Shown here piece by piece: positions 24,738-32,407 of a stretch of 43,121 nucleotides of DNA. The notes beneath the pieces were generated by a model. It worked only from the letters and a program-made list of their open reading frames with translations. It did no database searches and was not told the DNA's origin. The stretch is from Selenomonadaceae bacterium (GTDB taxonomy: Bacteria; Bacillota; Negativicutes; Selenomonadales; Selenomonadaceae): assembly GCA_017529935.1 (NCBI GenBank), contig JAFXNB010000012.1:1-43121 (forward strand), read 5' to 3'. How positions within the stretch are numbered: the stretch's first letter is position 1; each line of letters begins with the position of its first letter. The translations under genes and the position numbers were made by a program.

Positions 24738-25591
24738 TACTTTTTCTCTTCGTCTTTAAAAACCATGTGAACGATTTTATCTTTAAAATAGGGCGCACTC
24801 AAAATTATGCCGCTGGGCTTGTCGCTGTCGGCGGGGATAACTTCGCTGACGGGGACAATCGCCCAAAATACAACGTCGACTTGCTTTGACGTTAAAGCCG
24901 CCGCGCGTGCGCCGCTTTCAATCTCAACCAGCTCAATATTTTTCAACATGCGATTGCTAATTTCGGCGAGCACTGCCGTATTAAAACCTGCGGGCATGCC
25001 GTTCGCGCTAACGAAATCCAAAGGCGGCAAGTCGCCCGTCACCGCAACTTTTATCGTCTCCGCGCTGTCAAAATGCGGAATCTCAACGGCGGGCGGGTCG
25101 TTTTTCGCGGCAATATCGGTGATATATTCTTTCGTCAAGCGGTCAAGCGTGCCGTCGTTTTGCATTTCATTTATAACCTTGTCCAGCGAATCTTTTAGCT
25201 CGGTTTCGTCATCGCGCAGGGCAAAGCAGAACGAATCAATAAACTCCAGCGAATGATCTTTCAGCACTTGATAGCGCGGGTCTTTGGCTATCATGTAGCG
25301 CGCCACGCTCCGATACGTGCTTATCTCGTCTATCTGCTTCGTCTGCAACGCCATTTGCATTGCGTTCAGGTTGTCAAAGAAAACGGGCTTGTGCGAAGAA
25401 ATTTTTACGTCGAGCGTGTCCTCAACTTTCTTCATGAATTCGCCGAAATTTTCTTCGCTGGCATTCAGGCGGGTTATCATACCGAGTTTAATTTTGCTGG
25501 CGTCGTCGGAAGCTTTTTTCTCCTCTCCGCCGCCGCAACCCGTCATTAATATCAGCGAACAAATCATCAGCAAGGCAAAAATTTTTTTCAT
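24737..25591 (-). CDS. Circularly permuted SBP_bac_3 lipoprotein, copy 6
   Basis: The 284-residue lipoprotein has a lipobox (ILMTGC, Cys19). The lobe with the usual C-terminal features comes first: KLGMITRLNASE, a D-E-I-S-T-Y-R-S-V region and NEMQNDGTLDRLTKEYI. After a PPAVEIP linker comes the lobe that normally opens the family: VAVTGDLPPLDFV, GFNTAVLAEI, GARAAALTSKQVDVVFW and SAPYFKD. Thus lobe 2 precedes lobe 1. The family Arg in the T-x-x-R segment ahead of the PY-F motif is missing, whereas GARAAAL has an invariant Arg. GGAG precedes the ATG. It is directly coupled to the permease gene, so it is the likeliest true partner of that permease. Confidence 0.88.
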   Translation of the reverse strand: MKKIFALLMICSLILMTGCGGGEEKKASDDASKIKLGMITRLNASEENFGEFMKKVEDTLDVKISSHKPVFFDNLNAMQMALQTKQIDEISTYRSVARYMIAKDPRYQVLKDHSLEFIDSFCFALRDDETELKDSLDKVINEMQNDGTLDRLTKEYITDIAAKNDPPAVEIPHFDSAETIKVAVTGDLPPLDFVSANGMPAGFNTAVLAEISNRMLKNIELVEIESGARAAALTSKQVDVVFWAIVPVSEVIPADSDKPSGIILSAPYFKDKIVHMVFKDEEKK

Positions 25592-25624
25592 TCAATCATC
25601 TCCTTAGAGCCGTCAGTCAATTTT

Positions 25625-26431
25625 TTACTCGCGCAATTTCAACAGAACTAATCTATCCACGAAGTAAGGTTTGGTCAGAATCGCGCCTTCGGGCTTGTCA
25701 AAATCGGGCGACGGAAAATCTGTGCCTTCAGGGGCAACAGACCAAAATATAACGTCGACTTTGCCGGAAGCCAGAGCTGCCGCCCGCGCCCCGCTGTCGA
25801 CTTGCACGAGAACGAAATTTTTCCCGGTTCGTTCGCTGATTTCGGAGAGCAAAGCGGCATTGAAACCTGCGGGCACTCCGTCGGGGCTAATGTAATCGAG
25901 TAAGGGCAAGTCGCCCGTCACGGCGATTTTAACCATGGTGCCGTTGTAGAATTCGGGCAGTTTGATGAGGGACGGCTCTTGCTGGAAATGAATTTCGGCA
26001 ATATATTTCTTCACGAGAGTAGCAAGCGTGCCGTCCACAGTCATTTCGGAAATCGCGTTGTCGAATTCATTTTTCAGCGCAACATCTTCCTCGCGCATGG
26101 CACAACAGAAAACGTCGTTCAGCGGCGGAGAAAGTACTTCGTACTCAAATTCGGGATTTTTGTCTACGAAATATTTCGCGACGGATTCGTAAGCACTCAC
26201 GCAATCGATTTGTCCCGATTGGAGAGCTGCAATTATTGAATTCACGTTCGAGAAGAAAATGCACTCGTAAGTTACACCTTCGTTGCGCCTTTTCAAGAAC
26301 TCATTGTAATATCGGTTAAATTCTTCCTCGCTGACGTTCGCGTATTGAATCACGCCGAGTCGCTTAACATTATCCGAGCCGCAACCTGCCAGCAAAATTG
26401 CCGCGCAGAGTAAAGCTAAAAACTTTTTCAT
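25625..26431 (-). CDS. Circularly permuted SBP_bac_3 lipoprotein, copy 5 (most diverged)
   Basis: The 268-residue lipoprotein (lipobox LLAGC, Cys17) shows the same swapped order: RLGVIQYANVSEEEF and AISEMTVDGTLATLVKKYI first, then VAVTGDLPLLDYISPDG and GARAAALASGKVDVIFW. It is the most diverged of the six, with a shorter linker after the lipid anchor and CCAMREEDVALK in place of CFAVRKDD. Its ATG overlaps the stop of copy 4 by ATGA (26428-26431), so it depends on translation of that gene. Divergence of the pocket region suggests a different ligand from copies 1 and 2; this is inference. Confidence 0.87.
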   Translation of the reverse strand: MKKFLALLCAAILLAGCGSDNVKRLGVIQYANVSEEEFNRYYNEFLKRRNEGVTYECIFFSNVNSIIAALQSGQIDCVSAYESVAKYFVDKNPEFEYEVLSPPLNDVFCCAMREEDVALKNEFDNAISEMTVDGTLATLVKKYIAEIHFQQEPSLIKLPEFYNGTMVKIAVTGDLPLLDYISPDGVPAGFNAALLSEISERTGKNFVLVQVDSGARAAALASGKVDVIFWSVAPEGTDFPSPDFDKPEGAILTKPYFVDRLVLLKLRE

Positions 26432-27309
26432 TTCTTAAGCTTGAGGTGTTCAACGTCATCTTTGAAGTAGGGCTCACTAAGTTCGACGCCTTCGGGCTTG
26501 TCAATGTCTCTGGGCATTTTGTCGCCGTTTGGCACGACAACCCAAAAGATAACGTCAATCTGTTTGGAAGTGAGAGCCGCAGCACGCGCGCCGCTGTCGA
26601 TGTCGACAATCTCAATATTTTTTCCGCTACGTTTTGCGATTTCGGCGAGGAGCGCGGTATTGAAGCCGGCGGCCTTTCCGTCAGCACTTACATAATCGAG
26701 CGGCGGCAAGTCGCCAGTGACGCCAACTTTAATAGTCTGTGCGCCGTCGGTCATGGGGATTTCAACTGCGGGCGGAGCTTGCCCGTTATCAACTTTGATG
26801 ATGTAATCTTCGGCGAGTTTTTCGAGTGAGCCGTCAGCTTGCATTTCGTTGATAGCCTTGTCGAGGTCGGCTTTGAGGGCGGTGTCTTCCTTGCGCACGG
26901 CGAAGCAGAAATTGTCGGGGAGATTTTTGAGCGTCAAGTCGCTGACGATTTCAAACTTGTCGTTTTGGGCGACGAGGTACTTGGCAACGCTCTTGTACAG
27001 GCTGATTTGGTCGACGCTACCCGATTCAATGCCCATCTGCAGGAGTTGCAAGTTGTCGTAATAAGTTGGCACGTAATGGGTAACCTTGACGCCGGAATCC
27101 TCTTGCACCTTCATAAGAATATCTTCCATCTTCTGTTCGGTGGCGTTAAGGTGGCTTATCATGCCGAGCTTAATATCACCGGCGGGAGCTTCAGCGGCAG
27201 GCTTATCCGCAGGTTTATCGGCAGGCTTATCGCCGCCGCCGCAACCCGTGAACAATGCGCCCGCCATTACGCAGGACAGGAGAACCGTAGCAATCTTTTT
27301 GAGTTTCAT
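26428..27309 (-). CDS. Circularly permuted SBP_bac_3 lipoprotein, copy 4
   Basis: This 293-residue lipoprotein (lipobox LFTGC, Cys23) has an Ala/Pro/Lys linker with a DKPADKPADKPA repeat between anchor and domain. Lobe 2 comes first (KLGMISHLNATEQKMEDI, QISLYKSVAKYL, NEMQADGSLEKLAEDYI) and lobe 1 last (VGVTGDLPPLDYVSADGKAA, GARAAALTSKQIDVIFW, EPYFKDDVEHL). GGAGG precedes the ATG. It ends in a 4-bp overlap with copy 5. The C-terminal 120 residues match copies 1 and 2 much more closely than the first lobe does, as if the halves evolve at different rates. Confidence 0.88.
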   Translation of the reverse strand: MKLKKIATVLLSCVMAGALFTGCGGGDKPADKPADKPAAEAPAGDIKLGMISHLNATEQKMEDILMKVQEDSGVKVTHYVPTYYDNLQLLQMGIESGSVDQISLYKSVAKYLVAQNDKFEIVSDLTLKNLPDNFCFAVRKEDTALKADLDKAINEMQADGSLEKLAEDYIIKVDNGQAPPAVEIPMTDGAQTIKVGVTGDLPPLDYVSADGKAAGFNTALLAEIAKRSGKNIEIVDIDSGARAAALTSKQIDVIFWVVVPNGDKMPRDIDKPEGVELSEPYFKDDVEHLKLKK

Positions 27310-27330
27310 TTTTGAAAACCTCCATTAAAA

Positions 27331-28203
27331 TTATTTGTTAGCTTTAAGTTTGATAACAGCAACGTTGTCTTTGAAGTAGGGCGTGCTCAGCTCCAAACCT
27401 TCGGGCTTGTCGAGGTCGGCGGGCATGTCGTTATTGCCGAAGGGCACGACAACCCAAAAGACCACGTCAATAAATTTGGAGTTCAAAGCCGAGGCACGCG
27501 CGCCGCCTTCTATCTGCACCGGCTCCACGTTCTTTCCGAGACGTTTAGCAATTTCGGCGAGCATGGCGGTATTAAATCCGGCTGGCGAATTATCGGGCAG
27601 AATCAAATCGAGCGGCGGCAAGTCACCCGTCACACCAACTTTAATAGTCTCCGCGCCGTCAATTTTGGGGATTTCGACTTTCGGCGGCGTTTCTCCTTTG
27701 TTGACGTTGGTCACGTAATCATTTATTAGCTTATCTAGTGAGCCGTCCGCCTTCATCTCGCCGATAACTTTGTCGAGGTCGTCTTTAAGCGCGGCATCGT
27801 CCTTCCTAACCGCGAAGCAGAAAGCGTCCGTGATTTTGTTAAGCGCGTCGTTCGGGACGATTTCAAACTTGTCATTTTGGGCGACGACGTAATTGGCGAC
27901 GCTGTTGTAAGTGCTAATCGCTTCGATTTGCCCCGATTCAAGCCCCATTTGCATTGCTTTGAAGCTGTCGTAGAATTTGGGCTGGTGCGTCTGCCCTGTG
28001 ACTCCGACATTTTCCGCGAACTTGTTGAGGGCTTCGCCGAAAGTTTTTTCATCGGTATTAAGGCGCGTTATTGTACCCAGCTTGAGTTCAGAAGCAGAAA
28101 AATTATTGTTCGGTTTATCGGCGGCAGATTTATCAGCAGTCCCGCCGCCGCAACCGGTCATAAGCAACACCGCCGCGCACATTCCCGCTAAAAATTTTTT
28201 CAT
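27331..28203 (-). CDS. Circularly permuted SBP_bac_3 lipoprotein, copy 3
   Basis: This 290-residue lipoprotein (lipobox LLMTGC, Cys18) keeps the swapped lobe order: KLGTITRLNTDEKTF, AISTYNSVANYVVAQND and GEMKADGSLDKLINDYV, then VGVTGDLPPLDLILPDN, GARASALNSKFIDVVFW and STPYFKD. Its lobe 1 differs from its neighbours at the usual ligand loop (LILPDNSPAG for YVSADGKAAG), which may change specificity. AAGGTG precedes the ATG and overlaps the stop codon of copy 2, giving translational coupling. Its leader is the same as that of copy 2, which marks tandem duplication. Confidence 0.88.
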   Translation of the reverse strand: MKKFLAGMCAAVLLMTGCGGGTADKSAADKPNNNFSASELKLGTITRLNTDEKTFGEALNKFAENVGVTGQTHQPKFYDSFKAMQMGLESGQIEAISTYNSVANYVVAQNDKFEIVPNDALNKITDAFCFAVRKDDAALKDDLDKVIGEMKADGSLDKLINDYVTNVNKGETPPKVEIPKIDGAETIKVGVTGDLPPLDLILPDNSPAGFNTAMLAEIAKRLGKNVEPVQIEGGARASALNSKFIDVVFWVVVPFGNNDMPADLDKPEGLELSTPYFKDNVAVIKLKANK

Positions 28204-28212
28204 TGTATCACC

Positions 28213-29061
28213 TTATTTCTTTAGTTCAAGATGAGAAATTTCGTCTTTGAAGTAGGGCGCGCTAAGTTCGACGCCTTCGGGCGTATCAATGTCCGCGGGT
28301 AAACTTTCGCCTATTGGAATAATCGCCCAAAAGATAACGTCAATCTGTTTGGAAGTGAGAGCCGTAGCACGCGCACCGCTGTCAATGTCGATGACTTCAA
28401 TATTTTTGCCGCTACGTTTAGCGACTTCAGCGAGCATGGCGGTATTGAAGCCGGCGGCTTTTCCGTCAGCACTTACATAATCGAGCGGCGGCAAGTCACC
28501 CGTCACGCCAACTTTAATAGTTTCCGCGCCGTCAGTCATGGGGATTTCAATCGCGGGCGGAGCTTCTCCCTTCTTAACGTCAGTGATGTACTCTTTAACG
28601 AGCTTATCAAGCGTGCCGTCCGATTTCATTTCGCCGATAACTTTATCCAAATCAGCTTTAAGCGCGGCGTCATCTTTGCGCACAGCCAAGCAGAACGAAT
28701 CCGCGAAAACTTTTATAGACTCGCCCGCCGCAACCTCGTATTTGTCGTTGTTGGCGAGCAGATAATTGGCGACGCTATCATAAAGGCTAATCTCGTCGAC
28801 GCCGCCCGATTCAACGCCCATCTGCATGAGTTGCAAGTTGTCGTAGTAAGTGATTGTATAATTCGCAAGATTGATTTTGGCTTTTTCGAGGAACTTTTTA
28901 TAAATTTCGTCCATCTTCTTTTCGGTGGCGTTAAGGTGAGTAATCATGCCGAGCTTGACTTCATTGGGCTGAGCGTCCTTTTTGGTTTCGGAACCGCTGT
29001 CGCCGCCGCAACCTGTCATAAGCAACACCGCCGCGCAGATTCCCGCCAAAAATTTTTTCAT
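28213..29061 (-). CDS. Circularly permuted SBP_bac_3 lipoprotein, copy 2
   Basis: This 282-residue lipoprotein shows the domain swap most clearly. Residues 1-18 are the signal with lipobox LLMTGC. Residues 35-160 match lobe 2 plus the last helices of a normal binding protein (YYDNLQLMQMGVESGGVDEI; AVRKDDAALKADLDKVIGEM; SDGTLDKLVKEY). Residues 161-180 form a linker. Residues 181-282 match lobe 1 (VGVTGDLPPLDYV; GFNTAMLAEVAKRSGKN; QIDVIFWAIIP; SAPYFKD). The chain ends where a normal protein would cross into lobe 2. The 3' 150 bp is almost identical to copy 1, a sign of recent duplication or gene conversion. AAGGTG overlaps the copy 1 stop codon. Confidence 0.9.
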   Translation of the reverse strand: MKKFLAGICAAVLLMTGCGGDSGSETKKDAQPNEVKLGMITHLNATEKKMDEIYKKFLEKAKINLANYTITYYDNLQLMQMGVESGGVDEISLYDSVANYLLANNDKYEVAAGESIKVFADSFCLAVRKDDAALKADLDKVIGEMKSDGTLDKLVKEYITDVKKGEAPPAIEIPMTDGAETIKVGVTGDLPPLDYVSADGKAAGFNTAMLAEVAKRSGKNIEVIDIDSGARATALTSKQIDVIFWAIIPIGESLPADIDTPEGVELSAPYFKDEISHLELKK

Positions 29062-29070
29062 TGTATCACC

Positions 29071-29931
29071 TTATTTCTTGAGTTCAAGATGAGAAATTTC
29101 GTCTTTGAAGTAGGGCGCGCTAAGTTCGACGCCTTCGGGCGTATCAATGTCCGCAGGTAAACTTTCGCCTATTGGAATAATCGCCCAAAAGATAACGTCA
29201 ATCTGTTTGGAAGTGAGAGCCACCGCACGTGCGCCGCTGTCTATGTTGACGATTTCGATATTTTTGCCGAGCCGTTTAGCGACTTCAGCGAGCATGGCGG
29301 TATTGAAGCCGGCGGCTTTTCCGTCAGCACTTACATAATCGAGCGGCGGTAAATCGCCCGTCACGCCGATTTTAATTGTCTCCGCGCCGTCGAATTTCGG
29401 AATGTCAATGGCGGGCGGAGATTCTCCCTTATCAACGTCGATAATGTACTTTTTAACGAGATTATCAAGCGTGCCGTCCGATTTCATTTCGCCGATAACC
29501 GCGTCCAAAGCAATTTTCAGCGCGGAGTCGTCCTTGCGCACGGCCAAGCAGAAGTTGTCTTCCAGTCCGCTAATCCAATCGACTTTTGCAACTTCATAGC
29601 GGTTGTTGTTGGCAAGCAGATAATTAGCGACGCAATTATAAACGCTGATTTGGTCGACGTTGCCCGCCTCAAGCCCCATTTGCATAAGGTTTAAGTTATC
29701 GTAGAAAACGGGCACATGATTAACAACTTTGGCGCGCGACTTCTCTTGAACTTTGAACAGATATTCTTCCATCTGTTTTTCGCTGGCGTTAAGGTGGCTA
29801 ATCATGCCGAGCTTAATTATCGTGCCCTGCGAATCGGGTTCTTTAGTATCGTTGCCGCCGGAACCGCCGCCGCAACCTGTCATTAAAAGTCCCGCCGCGC
29901 AGATTCCCGCCAAAAATTTTTTTAATCTCAA
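29071..29931 (-). CDS. Circularly permuted SBP_bac_3 lipoprotein, copy 1
   Basis: The first of the six paralogues (286 residues, lipobox LLMTGC, Cys20) begins with TTG at 29931. Its ribosome binding site AAGGAG touches the mbl stop codon, so it may be translated from the mbl transcript. Lobe 2 leads (KLGMISHLNASEKQM, FYDNLNLMQMGLEAG, GEMKSDGTLDNLVKKYI) and lobe 1 ends the chain (IGVTGDLPPLDYVSADG, GARAVALTSKQIDVIFW). Its C-terminal half is nearly identical to copy 2 in protein and DNA. No separate promoter is evident in the 14 bp between mbl and this gene. Confidence 0.88.
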   Translation of the reverse strand: MRLKKFLAGICAAGLLMTGCGGGSGGNDTKEPDSQGTIIKLGMISHLNASEKQMEEYLFKVQEKSRAKVVNHVPVFYDNLNLMQMGLEAGNVDQISVYNCVANYLLANNNRYEVAKVDWISGLEDNFCLAVRKDDSALKIALDAVIGEMKSDGTLDNLVKKYIIDVDKGESPPAIDIPKFDGAETIKIGVTGDLPPLDYVSADGKAAGFNTAMLAEVAKRLGKNIEIVNIDSGARAVALTSKQIDVIFWAIIPIGESLPADIDTPEGVELSAPYFKDEISHLELKK

Positions 29932-29945
29932 AAGAAAATCACTCC

Positions 29946-30935
29946 TTAAAGTTTTTTATTAAATTCAATCGCCTTGCCGGTGCCGATAGCCACGCAACTC
30001 AACGGGTCGTCGGCTAGCATGGCAGGGATATTTGTCTCCTTGCGAATCAAATCCGCCAAGCCGTAGAGCATAGCCCCGCCACCCGTCAAAACTATTCCGT
30101 GATCCATAATATCGGCGGCGAGTTCGGGCGGTGTTCGCTCCAAAACATTTTTAACGCACGTGACAATATTTTCAACGGAATCGTGCAGGGCTTCAGCAAT
30201 TTCGTCCGAGCTGACGTTTATATTTTTCGGCAAGCCGCTCACGACGTCGCGCCCACGCACGCTGATAGTTTCCTTTCTCGCGCCGGGATATGCCGCGCCG
30301 ACTTTGACTTTGATATTTTCGGCGGTGCGTTCGCCTATCATCAAGTTGTATTCTTTTTTTATGTAAAATTCTATATCGCTGTCGAATTTGTCGCCCGCCA
30401 CGCGCAAACTTTCTCCGCAGACAATGCCGCCCAAGGAGATAACTGCAACGTCGCAGGTGCCGCCGCCAATGTCTACAATCATTGAACCCATCGGCTCGGA
30501 AATATCTATGCCCGCGCCCAACGCCGCCGCTATCGGCTCCTCAATTAAATCTGTCCGCTTAGCTCCCGCCTGTTCAGCCGCCTCTTGAACCGCGCGTTTT
30601 TCCACGTCGTTGACACCCGTCGGCACGCATATCATCACTTTTGGGCGAAACAGAAACGACCGCCCGATAACTTTTTCTAGGAAATGGCGAATCATTGATT
30701 CTGTCATCTCAAAATCGGCAATGACGCCGTCGCGCAATGGTCGAATCGCAATTATATTTCCGGGCGTGCGTCCTATCATGTCGCGCGCCTCTTGCCCTAT
30801 CGCCAAAATTTTGTCGTTGTCTTTATCGATTGCGACGACCGACGGCTCACGCAGAACTATGCCCTTGCCCTTGACGTAAACCAAAATATTTGCCGTGCCC
30901 AAATCTATCCCGACGCTCATTGACATCCCAAACAA
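29946..30935 (-). CDS. mbl: Rod shape-determining protein, Mbl/MreB actin homologue
   Basis: This protein of about 330 residues is a bacterial actin of the MreB family, most like Mbl, which polymerises under the membrane and guides side-wall synthesis. Seen are the phosphate-1 loop GIDLGTANILVYVKGKGIVL, the phosphate-2 loop VDIGGGTCDVAVI and the adenosine motif LTGGGAMLYGL. The frame is open to 31034, but the family starts at MFG..; a TTG at 30935 (M-F-G-M-S-M-S) has AAAGGAG 9 nt upstream and fits homologues. A promoter lies at 30991-31019. The next gene is the first of six SBP lipoproteins, 14 bp downstream. mreC and mreD are not in the window. Confidence 0.93.
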   Translation of the reverse strand: MFGMSMSVGIDLGTANILVYVKGKGIVLREPSVVAIDKDNDKILAIGQEARDMIGRTPGNIIAIRPLRDGVIADFEMTESMIRHFLEKVIGRSFLFRPKVMICVPTGVNDVEKRAVQEAAEQAGAKRTDLIEEPIAAALGAGIDISEPMGSMIVDIGGGTCDVAVISLGGIVCGESLRVAGDKFDSDIEFYIKKEYNLMIGERTAENIKVKVGAAYPGARKETISVRGRDVVSGLPKNINVSSDEIAEALHDSVENIVTCVKNVLERTPPELAADIMDHGIVLTGGGAMLYGLADLIRKETNIPAMLADDPLSCVAIGTGKAIEFNKKL

Positions 30936-30963
30936 ATTGCAAAACTCCTTTCTGGCAATTCGC

Positions 30964-30990
30964 AAAAAAAATCCCCGCGAAACCGCGAAG
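30964..30990 (-). terminator. Terminator of the M23 peptidase transcript, overlapping the mbl start region
   Basis: On the minus strand CTTCGCG (30984-30990) pairs with CGCGGGG (30973-30979) around a 4-nt loop, followed by ATTTTTTTT. It directly follows the -10 box of the mbl promoter. Confidence 0.7.
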
Positions 30991-31019
30991 ATTTTATCAT
31001 GCTTTATTTTCATTGACAA
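30991..31019 (-). promoter_or_regulatory. Promoter of mbl
   Basis: On the minus strand TTGTCA (31014-31019) and TAAAAT (30991-30996) are 17 bp apart. RNA would start inside the terminator stem at 30973-30990, so mbl transcripts begin with part of that hairpin. Confidence 0.7.
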
Positions 31020-31038
31020 GCGCAGGGCGGGCAATTAA

Positions 31039-31515
31039 TCACTGCCACAAGCTTAGCGGGTCTGCATATTGATAGACGCCGTCGACGTTGATTATATATT
31101 CCAAATGGAGATGCGGTCCCGTCGAGTAGCCGCTGGAGCCGACTTGCGAAATAATTTGCCCCGCCGTAACCATTTGCCCCGCCGTGACGTAAAGCGTCGA
31201 GCAATGAGCGTAGCGCGTGTAAGCGTCAATGGCGGCGTGATAAATCAGAACTTGATTGCCGTAGCCGTCGCCGAGATTGTCCGCGATGATAACTTGCCCG
31301 TCGAAGAGCGAGCCGATATACGCGCCGTACTCGTAGCCGAGGTCAACGCCCGTGTGAAATTTCCATTCGCCCGAAATGGGATGAATCCTCCAGCCGAAAG
31401 GCGAAGTCACGGGGAATTCAACGGCTTGAACTTGCGCGGGCAGAATCATCAGGAAAAGCAATGCGCAATGCGTAATGCGTAATGCGTAATGTAATTTCAA
31501 TTTTTCATTCCTCAT
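31039..31515 (-). CDS. Secreted M23 family peptidase (LytM domain)
   Basis: The 158-residue protein has an N-terminal signal peptide (to about VQA, residue 31) and one LytM/M23 domain with the zinc ligands His54 and Asp58 (HTGVD), His135 and His137 (HLHLE). Such proteins cut peptidoglycan cross-bridges or, if inactive, activate amidases; here the ligands are intact. The region coding for the signal peptide (MRNEKLKLHYALRITHCALL) is a heptamer repeat array, so it was probably built from repeat DNA. Its start overlaps the end of the upstream acyltransferase gene by 11 bp. A terminator follows at 30964-30990. Confidence 0.9.
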   Translation of the reverse strand: MRNEKLKLHYALRITHCALLFLMILPAQVQAVEFPVTSPFGWRIHPISGEWKFHTGVDLGYEYGAYIGSLFDGQVIIADNLGDGYGNQVLIYHAAIDAYTRYAHCSTLYVTAGQMVTAGQIISQVGSSGYSTGPHLHLEYIINVDGVYQYADPLSLWQ

Positions 31516-31540
31516 TCCTAATTCCTAATTCCAAATTGAA
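31460..31540. repeat. Heptamer repeat array spanning a gene junction
   Basis: Five units of AATGCGT type (31460-31494) and, after an A/T-rich centre, five units of CATTCCT or AATTCCT type (31506-31540) lie across the acyltransferase-M23 junction. The period is 7 nt, so three units span seven codons in any frame. The array encodes the last residues of the acyltransferase and the signal peptide of the M23 peptidase. Confidence 0.85.
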
Positions 31541-32407
31541 TTTTTCAACCTCCTCCGGTTCAAATTCCACGCGCATAGATTTCCAGCGGTCGTGAAGCCA
31601 AAACCATTCGTCGGGATATTTTCTTACGTGCTCTTCAATCAGCGTCGCCAGCCGTTGCGTCATCAATTTTATATCGGCGTGTTTGTCCGAAGTCCTTTCG
31701 ACTTGCAACGGCGGAAAAATTTCCAGCGTGTGCGTCCCGTCCGAATTTTTATGCATGAACGCGGGGAAGATTGGAATTTTCCTAAAGCGCGACATTGACG
31801 CCGCGCCCGTCACAAAATTTGTCGCTTGATTAAAAAATTTCACGACGACGCCGTCATCGCGCCCGACGTCCTGATCCATTATCAGCCCGATAAAATGCCC
31901 CTCGTCGAGCATTTTGTACATTTCGCGGACGCCGCTGCGATAAGTTATGTGCATGCCAATCAGCGTGCGGAATTCGTTGATAAATTTATCCGCGCCCGCA
32001 GATTTCTGTTTCTTCGCCACGCCGACGAGCGGGATACCGTTTTGCGCGAAGGCTCCGCCCATAAGTTCCCAATTATCGCTGTGGCAAGTCATAATCACCG
32101 CGCCGCGTTCCGAAGAATTTTTGTAGCGCGTCAAATGCTCCAGCCCGACAACTTTAACGTGGCTCGCCATAGTTTTTTTTAGCTTCGGGAAGGATAAAAC
32201 CTCCATGAACATTGAGCCGAACTGAACGGTACTTTCGCGGGCAATGCGGTCAGCTTCTTCTTTTGAAACGTTCAGACAGCGGCGAATATTTTCCGTCGCG
32301 ATTTTTTTTCGTTTAGCGGGCAGAAATATCCAAATTAAACTCGCCAAGCCGCGCCCGAATTTTAAACAAAAATGTAGCGGCAACAGACAAATCACCGCGC
32401 TCAACAA
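31505..32407 (-). CDS. LpxL/HtrB-type lipid A acyltransferase
   Basis: This 300-residue protein belongs to the lysophospholipid acyltransferase group that adds secondary acyl chains to Kdo-lipid A. Seen are the N-terminal hydrophobic anchor (LSAVICLLPLHF), the catalytic HX4E box as HSDNWE (about 108-113), GLIMDQDVG (about 174-182) and PDEWFWLHDRWK near the C-terminus. The first available start is a TTG at 32407 without a ribosome binding site. In-frame codons just upstream (EYRFLK) still look like the family before a TGA is met, so the start is uncertain. The last residues come from a heptamer repeat. The gene follows a terminator at 32462-32481. Confidence 0.9.
   Translation of the reverse strand: MLSAVICLLPLHFCLKFGRGLASLIWIFLPAKRKKIATENIRRCLNVSKEEADRIARESTVQFGSMFMEVLSFPKLKKTMASHVKVVGLEHLTRYKNSSERGAVIMTCHSDNWELMGGAFAQNGIPLVGVAKKQKSAGADKFINEFRTLIGMHITYRSGVREMYKMLDEGHFIGLIMDQDVGRDDGVVVKFFNQATNFVTGAASMSRFRKIPIFPAFMHKNSDGTHTLEIFPPLQVERTSDKHADIKLMTQRLATLIEEHVRKYPDEWFWLHDRWKSMRVEFEPEEVEKFNLELGIRNEE

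Noticed and set aside
24737-29931. Ordinary amino acid binding proteins, or tandem truncated domains
   Set aside because: Family features are all present once but in swapped order, so truncation does not explain the layout.
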